A DNA stretch of 64,000 nt from Chloroflexota bacterium. Lineage in GTDB: Bacteria > Chloroflexota > Dehalococcoidia > Lucifugimonadales > SAR202-VII-2. Each line of letters begins with the position of its first letter. Position 1 is the stretch's first letter. Shown piece after piece: positions 51,860 to 59,761 of this stretch. The notes under the pieces were generated by a model, which searched no databases, was not told the origin of the DNA, and was given only the letters and a program-made list of their open reading frames with translations. The translations under genes and the position numbers were made by a program. The stretch is from assembly GCA_003228115.1 (NCBI GenBank), contig QEVV01000001.1:434001-498000 (forward strand), written 5' to 3'.

Positions 51860-52630
51860 CTACACCATCAATTCGCCGCCGTTGACTGGAATGATCTGTC
51901 CGGTCACATAACTACTCTTGCCGCTGAACAGCCACATCATTGTGTCCGCGATGTCCTGCGGTTGCCCCAATCGGTTCAGGGGCACCAGCTCCGGCCGTGT
52001 GCGGTTTTCGATGTGACGTTCTAACTCGTCTCCCTTCATGTCGCCGCGCCACAGGGGCGTGTCGATCGGACCCGGCGCTATACCGTTGATCCGGATGCCC
52101 TTGTCCGCCACCTCACGGGCCACTGCCCTAATAAAGCCAATGATGCCGGCCTTGGCCGCTGAGTAGTGGGCCGCGCCCGGCTGTCCTTTTTGAGCGTGAA
52201 GAGATGATATGCAGGCGATCCCGCCTGAACCCCTCTCCAACATTTCAGGAAGGATAGCCCTGGTGCAGAAGAATGTGCCGTTGAGGTGGACGCTTATCAT
52301 GCGAATCCAGTCTTCGTCCGATATTTCGTGGACCAAGGCGTTACCACCGATCCCGGCGATGTTCGCCAGGTAGTCAATGGGGCCCAACTCTGCCCGCGTC
52401 TTGGCAACCGCTGCATTGACCTGGGAGGAGTCGGAGACATCGAGTTCCAGCGTGAGAACCTTACCGCCGCCTTCTTCTATCTCAGCGGCCACGGCCTCAG
52501 CATTTGCCTTGCGGATATCGGCTACAGCAACTGCCACACCTTCTCGCGCTAGGTTCAATGCTACCGCCCGACCAATTCCGCTCCCAGCCCCGGTCACGAA
52601 GGCGACCTTTCCGCTTAGGTCCCAGGCCAT
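51860..52630 (-). CDS. short-chain dehydrogenase/reductase (FabG-like)
   Basis: 256 residues, classical SDR: TGAGSGIGRAVALNLA (NAD-binding), NIAGIGG, SSLHAQKG with catalytic Ser, YSAAKAGIIGFIRA with Tyr/Lys and the ending SGKSSYVTGQIIPVNGG. Asp in VADIRK after strand two suggests NAD(H) rather than NADP(H). It would oxidise or reduce an alcohol/ketone. First gene of the minus-strand operon leading to both M24 genes. Confidence 0.92.
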   Translation of the reverse strand: MAWDLSGKVAFVTGAGSGIGRAVALNLAREGVAVAVADIRKANAEAVAAEIEEGGGKVLTLELDVSDSSQVNAAVAKTRAELGPIDYLANIAGIGGNALVHEISDEDWIRMISVHLNGTFFCTRAILPEMLERGSGGIACISSLHAQKGQPGAAHYSAAKAGIIGFIRAVAREVADKGIRINGIAPGPIDTPLWRGDMKGDELERHIENRTRPELVPLNRLGQPQDIADTMMWLFSGKSSYVTGQIIPVNGGELMV

Positions 52631-52766
52631 ACAACCTCCATGGCGTCAAAAGTTAGTCTTTTTTTGGGATCTTGCAGCCCTGCGGCTGCGGCTTGGCTAG
52701 ACTAGACCTCTCCAAGTTAAGCGCAAAGAACAATAGAGAGAGCCGCCAGCGCAAGCGTAGCCGGAT

Positions 52767-52795
52767 ATATATCAGTTCAACCTTGGGCTTGTCAA
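52767..52795 (-). promoter_or_regulatory. sigma70-type promoter of the SDR-M24-M24 operon
   Basis: Minus strand TTGACA (52795-52790), 17 bases, ATATAT (52772-52767). It sits in the 333-base gap between the divergent SDR and hydantoinase genes; the rest of that gap shows no gene. TACAAT at 52878-52883 on the plus strand is a weak candidate for the hydantoinase side. Confidence 0.55.
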
Positions 52796-52963
52796 CAAGG
52801 ATCCATGTGTCCGGCCTATTCTCCCCACCTGAAGAAAGCATTACCAAGAGACTCTTTTATAACGTGGGGCAGTACGCTACAATGCGTGGGGCCATTCAGG
52901 AGGGGCGAGAATCGTCGCGCGCCGCTGCCAAGCCTTATATCGGTTAGAGAAGGAGTGTTGCGT

Positions 52964-55081
52964 ATGGTTCAGAGTCAGGGAACGTACGTTATTGGAGTCG
53001 ACACCGGGGGGACCTTCACAGACATCGTTGCTCTGGGCGAGAGCGGCGAGGTCATCACCGGAAAGTCGCCTACTACGCCGTGGGACTTCTCGATTGGCGT
53101 ACTCAATGCCATCGAAGAGGTTGCGAAGACCATGGGCATCGACCGCAAGGACCTGCTTGGCCGCACAAGAATGGTCAAGCACGGAAGCACTGTGGCCACG
53201 AACGCCGTCATCGTCAGAGGTGGGGCCAAAGTAGGTCTCATCACAACGAAGGGCTTCGAAGACACCACCCTTATTATGAGAGCGGTGGGCCGGGTCGACG
53301 GCCTTTCGGAAGACGAGATCCGGCACGTAACCCGTGTCACTAAGCCAGAGCCCATCGTCCCCAAGGAACTGATCCGGGGCGTGTCCGAGCGCATTGACTA
53401 CACCGGCGACGTGCTGGTGCCTCTCAATGAGGGCGAGGTCCGTGCGGCCGCCAAGGAACTGATCGACGACAACGAATGCAAGGCCATCGCCGTCAGCCTC
53501 CTTCAGAGCTGGGCCAATCCCGCCCACGAACGCCGCATTCTCGAGATCCTTGAAGAGATGTACCCCAACGGCGACATCTTCTTCTCTGTCGGTAGCGACT
53601 TGATCAGGGTATCCGGAGAGTACGCCAGGGCCAACACCGCAGTGATCAATGCCTACGTTGGCCCCATTGTGACCCGGTACCTGAACAACCTTGAAAGCAA
53701 GCTGAAAGAAGAAGGCTTGACCGGGCCGCTGCTCATCACCCAGGGCAACGGCGGGGCGGTGCACAAGGACCACGCCACGCCAATCGGCAATTTCCAGTCG
53801 GGTCCCGCGGGCGGCATGATGGCCAGTGCCTATATGGCAAACGTGATGAAACACGACAATGTCATTACGACAGACATGGGCGGCACCAGTTTCGACGTGG
53901 GTATGCTGACCAACGGCTACTGGCGCTACGCCTCAGAGCCTATTGTTGAGCGCTTCCGGGTGCTTCAACCCATCATCGACATTGAATCCATTGGCGCTGG
54001 CGGTGGAACCATAGCCAGGGTAGACCCGGAGACCAATCGCCTGCTTGTGGGGCCGGAGAGCGCAGCCGCTTACCCCGGACCCGTTGCTTACGACCAGGGT
54101 GGCGAACGAATTGCCACGACGGACGCGGACCTAGTCATGGGAATCCTGGATCCCGACTACTTTCTTGGTGGCCGGTCCTCGCTCAACATAGCGAAGGCAG
54201 CGCAGTACATAAAAGAAAAGATAGCTGACCCTCTGGGCCTCGATGTCCATGAAGCCGCCGCAGGCGTCTTCGACATCATCAATGCCAAGATGGCGGACTT
54301 GATCCGTCGCCAAGTAATCCGGCAGGGCTACCTCCCCGAGGAGTTCGTACTCTACTGTTTCGGCGGAGCGGGGCCAGTCCATTTGGCCGGATTCGCCGAA
54401 GAGTTGGGTATCAAGCGGGCTTTCATCTTCCGCCCATCAGCTGTGTTCTCCGCATTCGGAGCAGCGGCAGCGGATGTCATTCACACCCGGATGCTCAGCG
54501 TGACCTACGGCTTGCCCATGGACCCATCAGAGCTGAACAAGACACTGAGAGAAATTGAAGATGACTTAAGTACGGCCATGGCGGACGAGGGTTTCAGTCG
54601 AGATAAGGTAACCTTCCAACGCTATTTCTCCATGCGGTTCCGGCGGCAGACAACCGGAGTGGAGATCCCCGTCCAGTGGGATAGCTTCACTGACCAGGAA
54701 ATGGGCGACGTCCAGCGGCTCTTCGAGAGCACGTACGAAGAGTTGTACGGAATCGGCGCCGGCTTCGCCAGGGCGGGAATTGAGATCAACGCCATCAGAG
54801 TCGACGCAGTTGGCACCGTCTCAAAGCCCAACATGGAAAGCCACACCCCGGGAGGACCCGACGCTTCTGGAGCTATTAAGGCCCACCGCGATGTCTTCTT
54901 CACGCAGCCTGACCGGGGCTTCGTTAGCACTCCCGTCTACGAATACGACAAGCTTGCTGCGGGCAACCAGGTGCCTGGCCCTGCGGTTATCGAGTCTCAG
55001 TTCACAACAATCCTTGTACCGAAATCTTGGAACGTGACTGTTGACCACCTTCAGAGTCTGGTGATGGAACACCTCGTCTAA
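52964..55081 (+). CDS. hydantoinase/oxoprolinase (HyuA)-type subunit, acetone carboxylase beta-like
   Basis: 705 residues from ATG 52964, preceded by AAGGAG. ASKHA-fold ATPase: phosphate loop VIGVDTGGTFTDIVAL, second loop TTDMGGTSFDVGM and FGGAGPVHLAGF. Such subunits phosphorylate an amide or ketone substrate; with the B subunit they open hydantoins/oxoproline or carboxylate ketones. The downstream B subunit has a fused AcxC-like domain, which favours a carboxylase of the acetone/acetophenone type, but hydantoinase activity is not excluded. 30 bases separate the two genes. Confidence 0.9.
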   Translation: MVQSQGTYVIGVDTGGTFTDIVALGESGEVITGKSPTTPWDFSIGVLNAIEEVAKTMGIDRKDLLGRTRMVKHGSTVATNAVIVRGGAKVGLITTKGFEDTTLIMRAVGRVDGLSEDEIRHVTRVTKPEPIVPKELIRGVSERIDYTGDVLVPLNEGEVRAAAKELIDDNECKAIAVSLLQSWANPAHERRILEILEEMYPNGDIFFSVGSDLIRVSGEYARANTAVINAYVGPIVTRYLNNLESKLKEEGLTGPLLITQGNGGAVHKDHATPIGNFQSGPAGGMMASAYMANVMKHDNVITTDMGGTSFDVGMLTNGYWRYASEPIVERFRVLQPIIDIESIGAGGGTIARVDPETNRLLVGPESAAAYPGPVAYDQGGERIATTDADLVMGILDPDYFLGGRSSLNIAKAAQYIKEKIADPLGLDVHEAAAGVFDIINAKMADLIRRQVIRQGYLPEEFVLYCFGGAGPVHLAGFAEELGIKRAFIFRPSAVFSAFGAAAADVIHTRMLSVTYGLPMDPSELNKTLREIEDDLSTAMADEGFSRDKVTFQRYFSMRFRRQTTGVEIPVQWDSFTDQEMGDVQRLFESTYEELYGIGAGFARAGIEINAIRVDAVGTVSKPNMESHTPGGPDASGAIKAHRDVFFTQPDRGFVSTPVYEYDKLAAGNQVPGPAVIESQFTTILVPKSWNVTVDHLQSLVMEHLV

Positions 55082-55111
55082 ATGGCGGGGCTAGCTTAGG
55101 GAGGATAAGTT

Positions 55112-57352
55112 ATGACGACCACGTCCGCGGTGGGGCAATTGGACCCCGTCAAATATGAGATGTTCTTTCACCGGCTTTGGGCCATCGGCGAAGAAGGCCG
55201 GTTGGCAATCCAGAGGGTGACCGCTTCGCCGATCGTTTCCCAAGGCGGAGAGTGCATGTGCTCCTTCTATAACCCTGAAGGAGTCATGACCTTGGCCTGC
55301 TCCGGGCACCTACGCTTCGCCGGAGCAACGTCAGACGCCATTAAGATGCTACTCCGCCGGTTCTCCGAGAACCCCGGGTTCTTCGATGGCGACCAGTTCT
55401 TCATGAACGACCCATATGTCGCTGGCGCCCACACCTTTGACATGATGATCATCAAGCCACTTTTCTACAAAGGCGAGCTTGTCGGTTGGACCGCCGCCAG
55501 TATCCACACGGCCGACACGGGCGGTGTGATGAGAGGCCTGGCGACAGAGGTCTTCCACGAAGGCATCCGAATCCTGGGTCTGAAGATCGTGGAGAAGGGC
55601 CAGCAAAGAGAGGACGTCTTCGCCACGCTCACCGAGCAATGCCGCGACCCTCAGTACGTTAGTTTGGACCTTAACTCGATGATCGCCGCCAACAACGTTA
55701 CTGCCGGTCGCTACGTTGAACTGCTGGACAAATTCGGTTTGGATTTCGCTAAGGCTGCAGAGGCCAAGGTAATTGAGGACTCGGAGACAATGGCCCGAGC
55801 TAAACTTCGAGCCCTTCCGAATGGAACATGGAAGTCCAGGGTTTACGGCACCGCCGTTGACAAGCGTGCCCAGGCGCTGCGGATATTCCAGGTCGTTTGT
55901 ACCATGACCAAGAAGGACGATGAACTGTTCCTGGATTTTGAAGGAACGAGTCCCCAAAGCGACGACGCCACCAATTCCACGCTGCCTTGCACCATGGCTC
56001 ACTTCTGCGTAGCGCTGTCTAACCAGCTTTATTGGGACGTTCCCTGGAGCGATGGCAAGATGGCCCCCATTTCTTGGAACATACCGGAGGGGAGCATCCT
56101 GAACGCCACCTATCCCGCCGCCGCGGGTAACGGTCCCGGGGTGGGTGGCATCATGGTAGGCGCGCTCAGTGAATGCCTGGCCCAGATGCTCTATGCAGGC
56201 GGGCGCTTGGACGACGTCAACGCCCCCTGGCACGTACTGCCCTATCAAGGCGGTCCGGGATTCTTCTACGGGGGCCACAACCGGGAAGGACTCGTCACGG
56301 CACAGGGCCTGTACGACATCCACGCCAGCGGGCTTGGTGCCGCACCTGATCGGGACGGCGTGCCTACCGGTGGTCACTACAACATTCCATCGGGCGGTAT
56401 ATCCGATATTGAGCGAACTGAGATGCAGTACCCCTTCATCTACTTTGCTCGAAACCACAATCGGGATGGTGGCGGATTCGGCAAATACTCCGGAGGCGCG
56501 GGTTCTTACCGCATCTACATGATCTACGGCTCCAAGAACTCCAATGTGGACTACAAGCCCTACGGCGGCGTTCCTCAAGGCAACGGATTATTCGGCGGTT
56601 ACTCCACCGGCACGGGCGGCGTGCGAGGAATATACCGTACGGAGTCCGGCTCCTTCCTCGACAAGGTGCAGTCAGGGAACAGCTATCCGAATTTCTCCGA
56701 GGACATCATCGCCGATGGATGGGCTATAGACGCTCTTCCCAACGACCTGCCAGACCGCATGGCCCTACCCGAATTTACACTCCTGTCCGATGTTGTTCCT
56801 GGTGGCGCCGGCTACGGCGACCCACTGGACAGGTCTCCTGAACAGGTAGCCAACGACGTTCGCGACTCGTTGACCTCCCTGGAAGTTGCAGACCGGATTT
56901 ACGGCGTTGTCCTGTCAGCATCAGGCGGCGCGGATCTCGACGCCACCCAAAAGCGCCGGCGGGAAATGCGGGAACAGCGGCTTGCCACTGGAGCACCTTA
57001 CTCCGGTAAGACCTCTGGGGTCTCTGACGAGCTTCAGAAGGCCAGCGGCTGGCAGTCCGAACTGCGCTGGCACGAAAACCTAGAGGTCGCCAGCCTGAAT
57101 GGCCAGAGGGCCATCCGCTGCACAGAGTGCGGCCACGTGTACTGTGATGTGAGTGAGAACTACAAGAACTACGCGGTGCGCTACACACAGGACCTCAATG
57201 AGATGCCTGGCCCCAAGATGCCGCGACACGGCTTCGATGGCGTGTACCACATCTACTACTGCCCAGGTTGCGCAACGCAGGTTCGCGTTGACACCTACAG
57301 CCCCGCTCCCGGCGACTCAGACGAGCCGCTATGGGATTTCAAAGCAGGCTAG
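55112..57352 (+). CDS. HyuB-type subunit fused to an acetone-carboxylase-gamma-like zinc domain
   Basis: 746 residues. Residues 1 to about 600 are the HyuB/AcxB fold: FHRLWAIGEEGRLAIQRVTASPIVSQGGE, FFMNDPYVAGAHTFDM, TGGVMRG and GSGGAGSYR-like Gly-rich turns. The last ~90 residues (from about 665) carry CTECGHVYC, ENYKNYAVRY and CPGCATQV, which is the pattern of the small gamma subunit AcxC with four zinc-type cysteines. In acetone carboxylases that subunit is separate. A similar fusion occurs in the gene at 62555. Confidence 0.88.
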   Translation: MTTTSAVGQLDPVKYEMFFHRLWAIGEEGRLAIQRVTASPIVSQGGECMCSFYNPEGVMTLACSGHLRFAGATSDAIKMLLRRFSENPGFFDGDQFFMNDPYVAGAHTFDMMIIKPLFYKGELVGWTAASIHTADTGGVMRGLATEVFHEGIRILGLKIVEKGQQREDVFATLTEQCRDPQYVSLDLNSMIAANNVTAGRYVELLDKFGLDFAKAAEAKVIEDSETMARAKLRALPNGTWKSRVYGTAVDKRAQALRIFQVVCTMTKKDDELFLDFEGTSPQSDDATNSTLPCTMAHFCVALSNQLYWDVPWSDGKMAPISWNIPEGSILNATYPAAAGNGPGVGGIMVGALSECLAQMLYAGGRLDDVNAPWHVLPYQGGPGFFYGGHNREGLVTAQGLYDIHASGLGAAPDRDGVPTGGHYNIPSGGISDIERTEMQYPFIYFARNHNRDGGGFGKYSGGAGSYRIYMIYGSKNSNVDYKPYGGVPQGNGLFGGYSTGTGGVRGIYRTESGSFLDKVQSGNSYPNFSEDIIADGWAIDALPNDLPDRMALPEFTLLSDVVPGGAGYGDPLDRSPEQVANDVRDSLTSLEVADRIYGVVLSASGGADLDATQKRRREMREQRLATGAPYSGKTSGVSDELQKASGWQSELRWHENLEVASLNGQRAIRCTECGHVYCDVSENYKNYAVRYTQDLNEMPGPKMPRHGFDGVYHIYYCPGCATQVRVDTYSPAPGDSDEPLWDFKAG

Positions 57353-57377
57353 GCCCGGCAAGTTTCATCGCAAGTTT

Positions 57378-57417
57378 GGCAGGAAAGCCCTCATTGAGAA
57401 ATGAGGGCTTTCCTGCC
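57378..57417 (+). terminator. long hairpin ending the HyuA/HyuB operon
   Basis: An 18-bp perfect stem (57378-57395 with 57400-57417), loop GAGA. No T tract follows, so termination may be partial and transcription may continue into the thiolase pair. Confidence 0.6.
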
Positions 57418-57510
57418 CATAGAGCAGGCGCATATCCTGGTTAGAGGGGCTTCCCCCTTTAACGACCGCAGTCAGTTCGGGGTGCAGCCCCAAAGGAGGA
57501 CGACCACATC

Positions 57511-58686
57511 GTGACAACAAATCTCAGCGGCAAATATGCCATCGTCGGTGTGGGCCAGAGCGCCATCGGCCAGGTCGGAGGCGTCAGCAGCACCAACCTT
57601 CTGGCAATCGCCATGAAGAACGCCATTGAGGACGCCGGCCTCACCAATAAAGACATCGACGGCCTCGTTTCTCGCGGCACTGACGAGATCTACTGCCATC
57701 ACCAGAAGATGGGCGAGTTGATGGGCATGAACGTGTCCTACAGCAACTCCCTGGACAGTGGCGGGGCTTCCCAGATTATGGCCATTATGCTTGCGTGCCA
57801 GGCCATCGAAACAGGTCTGTGCAACACCGTAGTATGTGGCTATGGGCGGGACACCTGGTCTCGCACCCGGTCACCCCGGTCCAAGATGGCGGTCGATATG
57901 GTCTCGCAGTCGCAGTTAGGTCTGGAATTCGGGCCGGAATTCGGGATACTCGGCGCTCCCGTCGACTACGCCTTTGCCCTAAGCCGCCACCAAGCCCTGT
58001 ACGGCACCACCAAGGAACAACTCGGCCACATAGCCGTGACCCTTCGCAAGCACGCCTCAAAGAATCCTCTCGCACAGATGCAGACGCCAATCACTATGGA
58101 CGACTACGCCAACGCTCGCTGGATCGTGGAGCCTCTGAACCTGTTGGATTGCAGCCTTCTGAGCGATGGCGCGGGCGCCGTGGTAGTAACCACAGCCGAG
58201 CGGGCCAAAGACCTGAAGCAGCCTCCCGCCTACATCTTGGGATTCGGCTCTCACAACAACTTGCGCGGCTGGTACCACAACGACCACATGACCAACACCG
58301 CGGCCATCCAGAGTTCGCAGGCCGCTTACCGCATGGCAGGGCTGGGTCCCAAGGATATCGATACTGCCCAGCTCTACGACTGTTTCACCTACATGCTCAT
58401 GGCCGAACTTGAAGACTACGGCTTCTGCAAGAAGGGAGAGGGAGGCCCATTCGTGGCCTCGGGAGCGTTGGACCTAGACGGAGAAATCCCGACGAATACT
58501 TCGGGAGGACAGCTCTCCGAAGCCCACGTTGAGGGGATGCTCCAAATCCTGGAAGGCGCTCGTCAGCTACGGCACCAATACCCCATCGAGCGCCAGGTCC
58601 CCAACGCCGAAGTAGCCCTGATAAGCGGCCACGGTGGCCGTACCGTTTGTCATTCCACTCTTATTCTGGGGAGGCAACCGTCATGA
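57511..58686 (+). CDS. thiolase-like (SCP-x/Ltp2-type) protein lacking the nucleophilic Cys
   Basis: 391 residues from GTG 57511 with AAAGGAGG upstream. Thiolase fold: YAIVGVGQSAIGQVGG, LLSDGAGAVVVTT, NTSGGQLSEAHVEGM and a final SGHGGRTVCHSTLILG. At the usual nucleophile position, where thiolases have Cys in CASG, this reads SLDSGGAS near residue 84. This is the state of Ltp2-type proteins that work as aldolases with a DUF35 partner. The partner gene follows with an ATGA overlap, so the pair probably forms a complex. Confidence 0.88.
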   Translation: MTTNLSGKYAIVGVGQSAIGQVGGVSSTNLLAIAMKNAIEDAGLTNKDIDGLVSRGTDEIYCHHQKMGELMGMNVSYSNSLDSGGASQIMAIMLACQAIETGLCNTVVCGYGRDTWSRTRSPRSKMAVDMVSQSQLGLEFGPEFGILGAPVDYAFALSRHQALYGTTKEQLGHIAVTLRKHASKNPLAQMQTPITMDDYANARWIVEPLNLLDCSLLSDGAGAVVVTTAERAKDLKQPPAYILGFGSHNNLRGWYHNDHMTNTAAIQSSQAAYRMAGLGPKDIDTAQLYDCFTYMLMAELEDYGFCKKGEGGPFVASGALDLDGEIPTNTSGGQLSEAHVEGMLQILEGARQLRHQYPIERQVPNAEVALISGHGGRTVCHSTLILGRQPS

Positions 58687-59099
58687 CCGAAGCGAACACC
58701 TACAACAAGCCCCTACCTGTCCCCTCGCCGGAGACGGAGGCATTTTGGGAAGGGTGCAAGCGGCATGAGCTGCTGATACCTCGTTGCGACAAATGTGGAT
58801 CGCATTGGTTCCCCCCTAGTATCCTGTGCCCTGAGTGCTTGAGCACGGAATGGCAGTGGGTAAAGGCCAGCGGCAAAGGGAAGGTCTTCGCTTTCGGCGT
58901 GTACCACCGTGTGTACCACCAGGGCTTCAAAGAAGAGGTTCCCTACACCGTCGCCGTCGTGGAGCTAGAAGAGGGCCCCCGGATGGTCAGCAACGTCACA
59001 GGCATCCCGCCAACTGACGTTAAGGTGGACATGCCAGTCGAAGTCTACTTCGACGATGTTACACCCGAGGCTACCTTGTACAAGTTCAAGCCTGCCTAG
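58683..59099 (+). CDS. DUF35 / OB-fold zinc protein, thiolase partner
   Basis: 138 residues from ATG 58683. N-terminal helix-turn, rubredoxin-like zinc ribbon CDKCGSHWFPPSILCPEC (four Cys), then an OB-fold (GKGKVFAFGVYHRVY, PYTVAVVELEEGPRMVSNVTG). DUF35 proteins bind acyl-CoA and pair with thiolase-like proteins. It overlaps the thiolase stop by four bases (ATGA), so they are translated together in fixed ratio. Confidence 0.93.
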   Translation: MTEANTYNKPLPVPSPETEAFWEGCKRHELLIPRCDKCGSHWFPPSILCPECLSTEWQWVKASGKGKVFAFGVYHRVYHQGFKEEVPYTVAVVELEEGPRMVSNVTGIPPTDVKVDMPVEVYFDDVTPEATLYKFKPA

Positions 59100-59120
59100 A
59101 TCTCCCTACGCTCTGAATGA

Positions 59121-59156
59121 GAAAACGGCCCCGGCGCAATCGCCGGGGCCGTTTTC
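59121..59156 (+). terminator. intrinsic terminator ending the thiolase-DUF35 pair
   Basis: A 16-bp perfect stem (59121-59136 with 59141-59156), loop CAAT, right arm ending GTTTTC. Sequence style matches the terminator at 14417. Confidence 0.9.
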
Positions 59157-59204
59157 CCGTACTTTCGAAGGTTGCTCTGGCGACAACCCGAAATGCTGAC
59201 GCCC

Positions 59205-59543
59205 CTACTTCACCTTTGTTGGCCTGCGAGGCCTGATGGCCTCCACCAACGTCGCTGGCGCGCCCAGGTAGACGCTCACCTCGGCGTGGGGAAAGTAGAG
59301 TTCCAGGCTGCCCTCCAACTCCATTTCCACTGTCTGAGCGTAGGGAACATGGCCTGACTCCTCTGGAGGTCCTTCGTGGGGGCATTCCTCACCGCGGTCC
59401 GTCTGAGGGCAGGTGTGACGGCCCCCTGCCTGGGCGTCCCAGTAGGCCACCAAGCGAAACGGGTGATACAACGCCTCGGCTACATTCCGCAGATCAGCGA
59501 CAATCTCGCTGGCCCGGGAAGAGCCTGCACTCTCGAGAAGCAC
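59205..59543 (-). CDS. hypothetical protein downstream of selC
   Basis: About 112 residues from a GTG at 59543, just after the tRNA-Sec gene on the same strand. The frame stays open further upstream through the tRNA itself, but that part cannot be protein-coding. Content: a helical start (VLLESAGSSRASEIVADLRNVAEALYH), a strand RLVAYWD, a Cys/His-bearing loop (RHTCPQTDRGEECPHEG), then MELEGSLELYFPHAEVSVYL and a basic end. The Cys/His spacing could bind metal. No family recognised; start uncertain. Confidence 0.45.
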   Translation of the reverse strand: MLLESAGSSRASEIVADLRNVAEALYHPFRLVAYWDAQAGGRHTCPQTDRGEECPHEGPPEESGHVPYAQTVEMELEGSLELYFPHAEVSVYLGAPATLVEAIRPRRPTKVK

Positions 59544-59585
59544 GGTTATTCGCTCTATAGCGGTATCTCGGGGCCTGTGATGGTT

Positions 59586-59684
59586 TGGCGGGAGCGGGAG
59601 GGAGTCGAACCCACCACGGACTGCGCAGGCAGCCCGCCATCCGGGTTTGAAGCCCGTGGGGCCCACCGGGACCCATCCGCCCCC
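59586..59684 (-). tRNA. selC: tRNA-Sec(TCA)
   Basis: 99 bases including encoded CCA. The layout is that of a bacterial selenocysteine tRNA: an 8-bp acceptor stem (GGGGGCGG with CCGCTCCC, one G-T pair), a 6-bp D stem with a 4-base loop (GGGTCC CGGT GGGCCC), anticodon loop CTTCAAA with anticodon TCA, a long variable arm (8-bp stem CGGGCTGC/GCAGTCCG) and a T loop TTCGACT, then G-CCA. The anticodon-stem outer pair (A-G) and one T-stem pair (T-T) are mismatched. Presence implies Sec use by the organism, though selA, selB and selD are outside this window. Confidence 0.93.
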
Positions 59685-59705
59685 AAAGGGTTGTGAATGA
59701 CAAGA

Positions 59706-59744
59706 ATAGGCCCCCTGAAGCTGTTCCACAACCAGGGGGCCTAT
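59706..59744 (-). terminator. hairpin between trxA and selC
   Basis: ATAGGCCCCCTG (59706-59717) pairs with CAGGGGGCCTAT (59733-59744), loop 15 bases; on the minus strand it follows trxA and ends in TATTCTTG. Confidence 0.6.
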
Positions 59745-59761
59745 CTTCTCTAAGTCGCTGG

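Noticed and set aside
52877..53854. 325-codon open frame on the minus strand
   Set aside because: Antisense of HyuA; the opposite frame has clear ATPase motifs.
55349..56578. 409-codon open frame on the minus strand
   Set aside because: It is the antisense shadow of the HyuB-type gene, with no recognisable domain and no ribosome site.
59205..59729. One long 174-codon gene on the minus strand across 59205-59729
   Set aside because: Its first third is the tRNA-Sec gene; only the part after 59543 can be coding.
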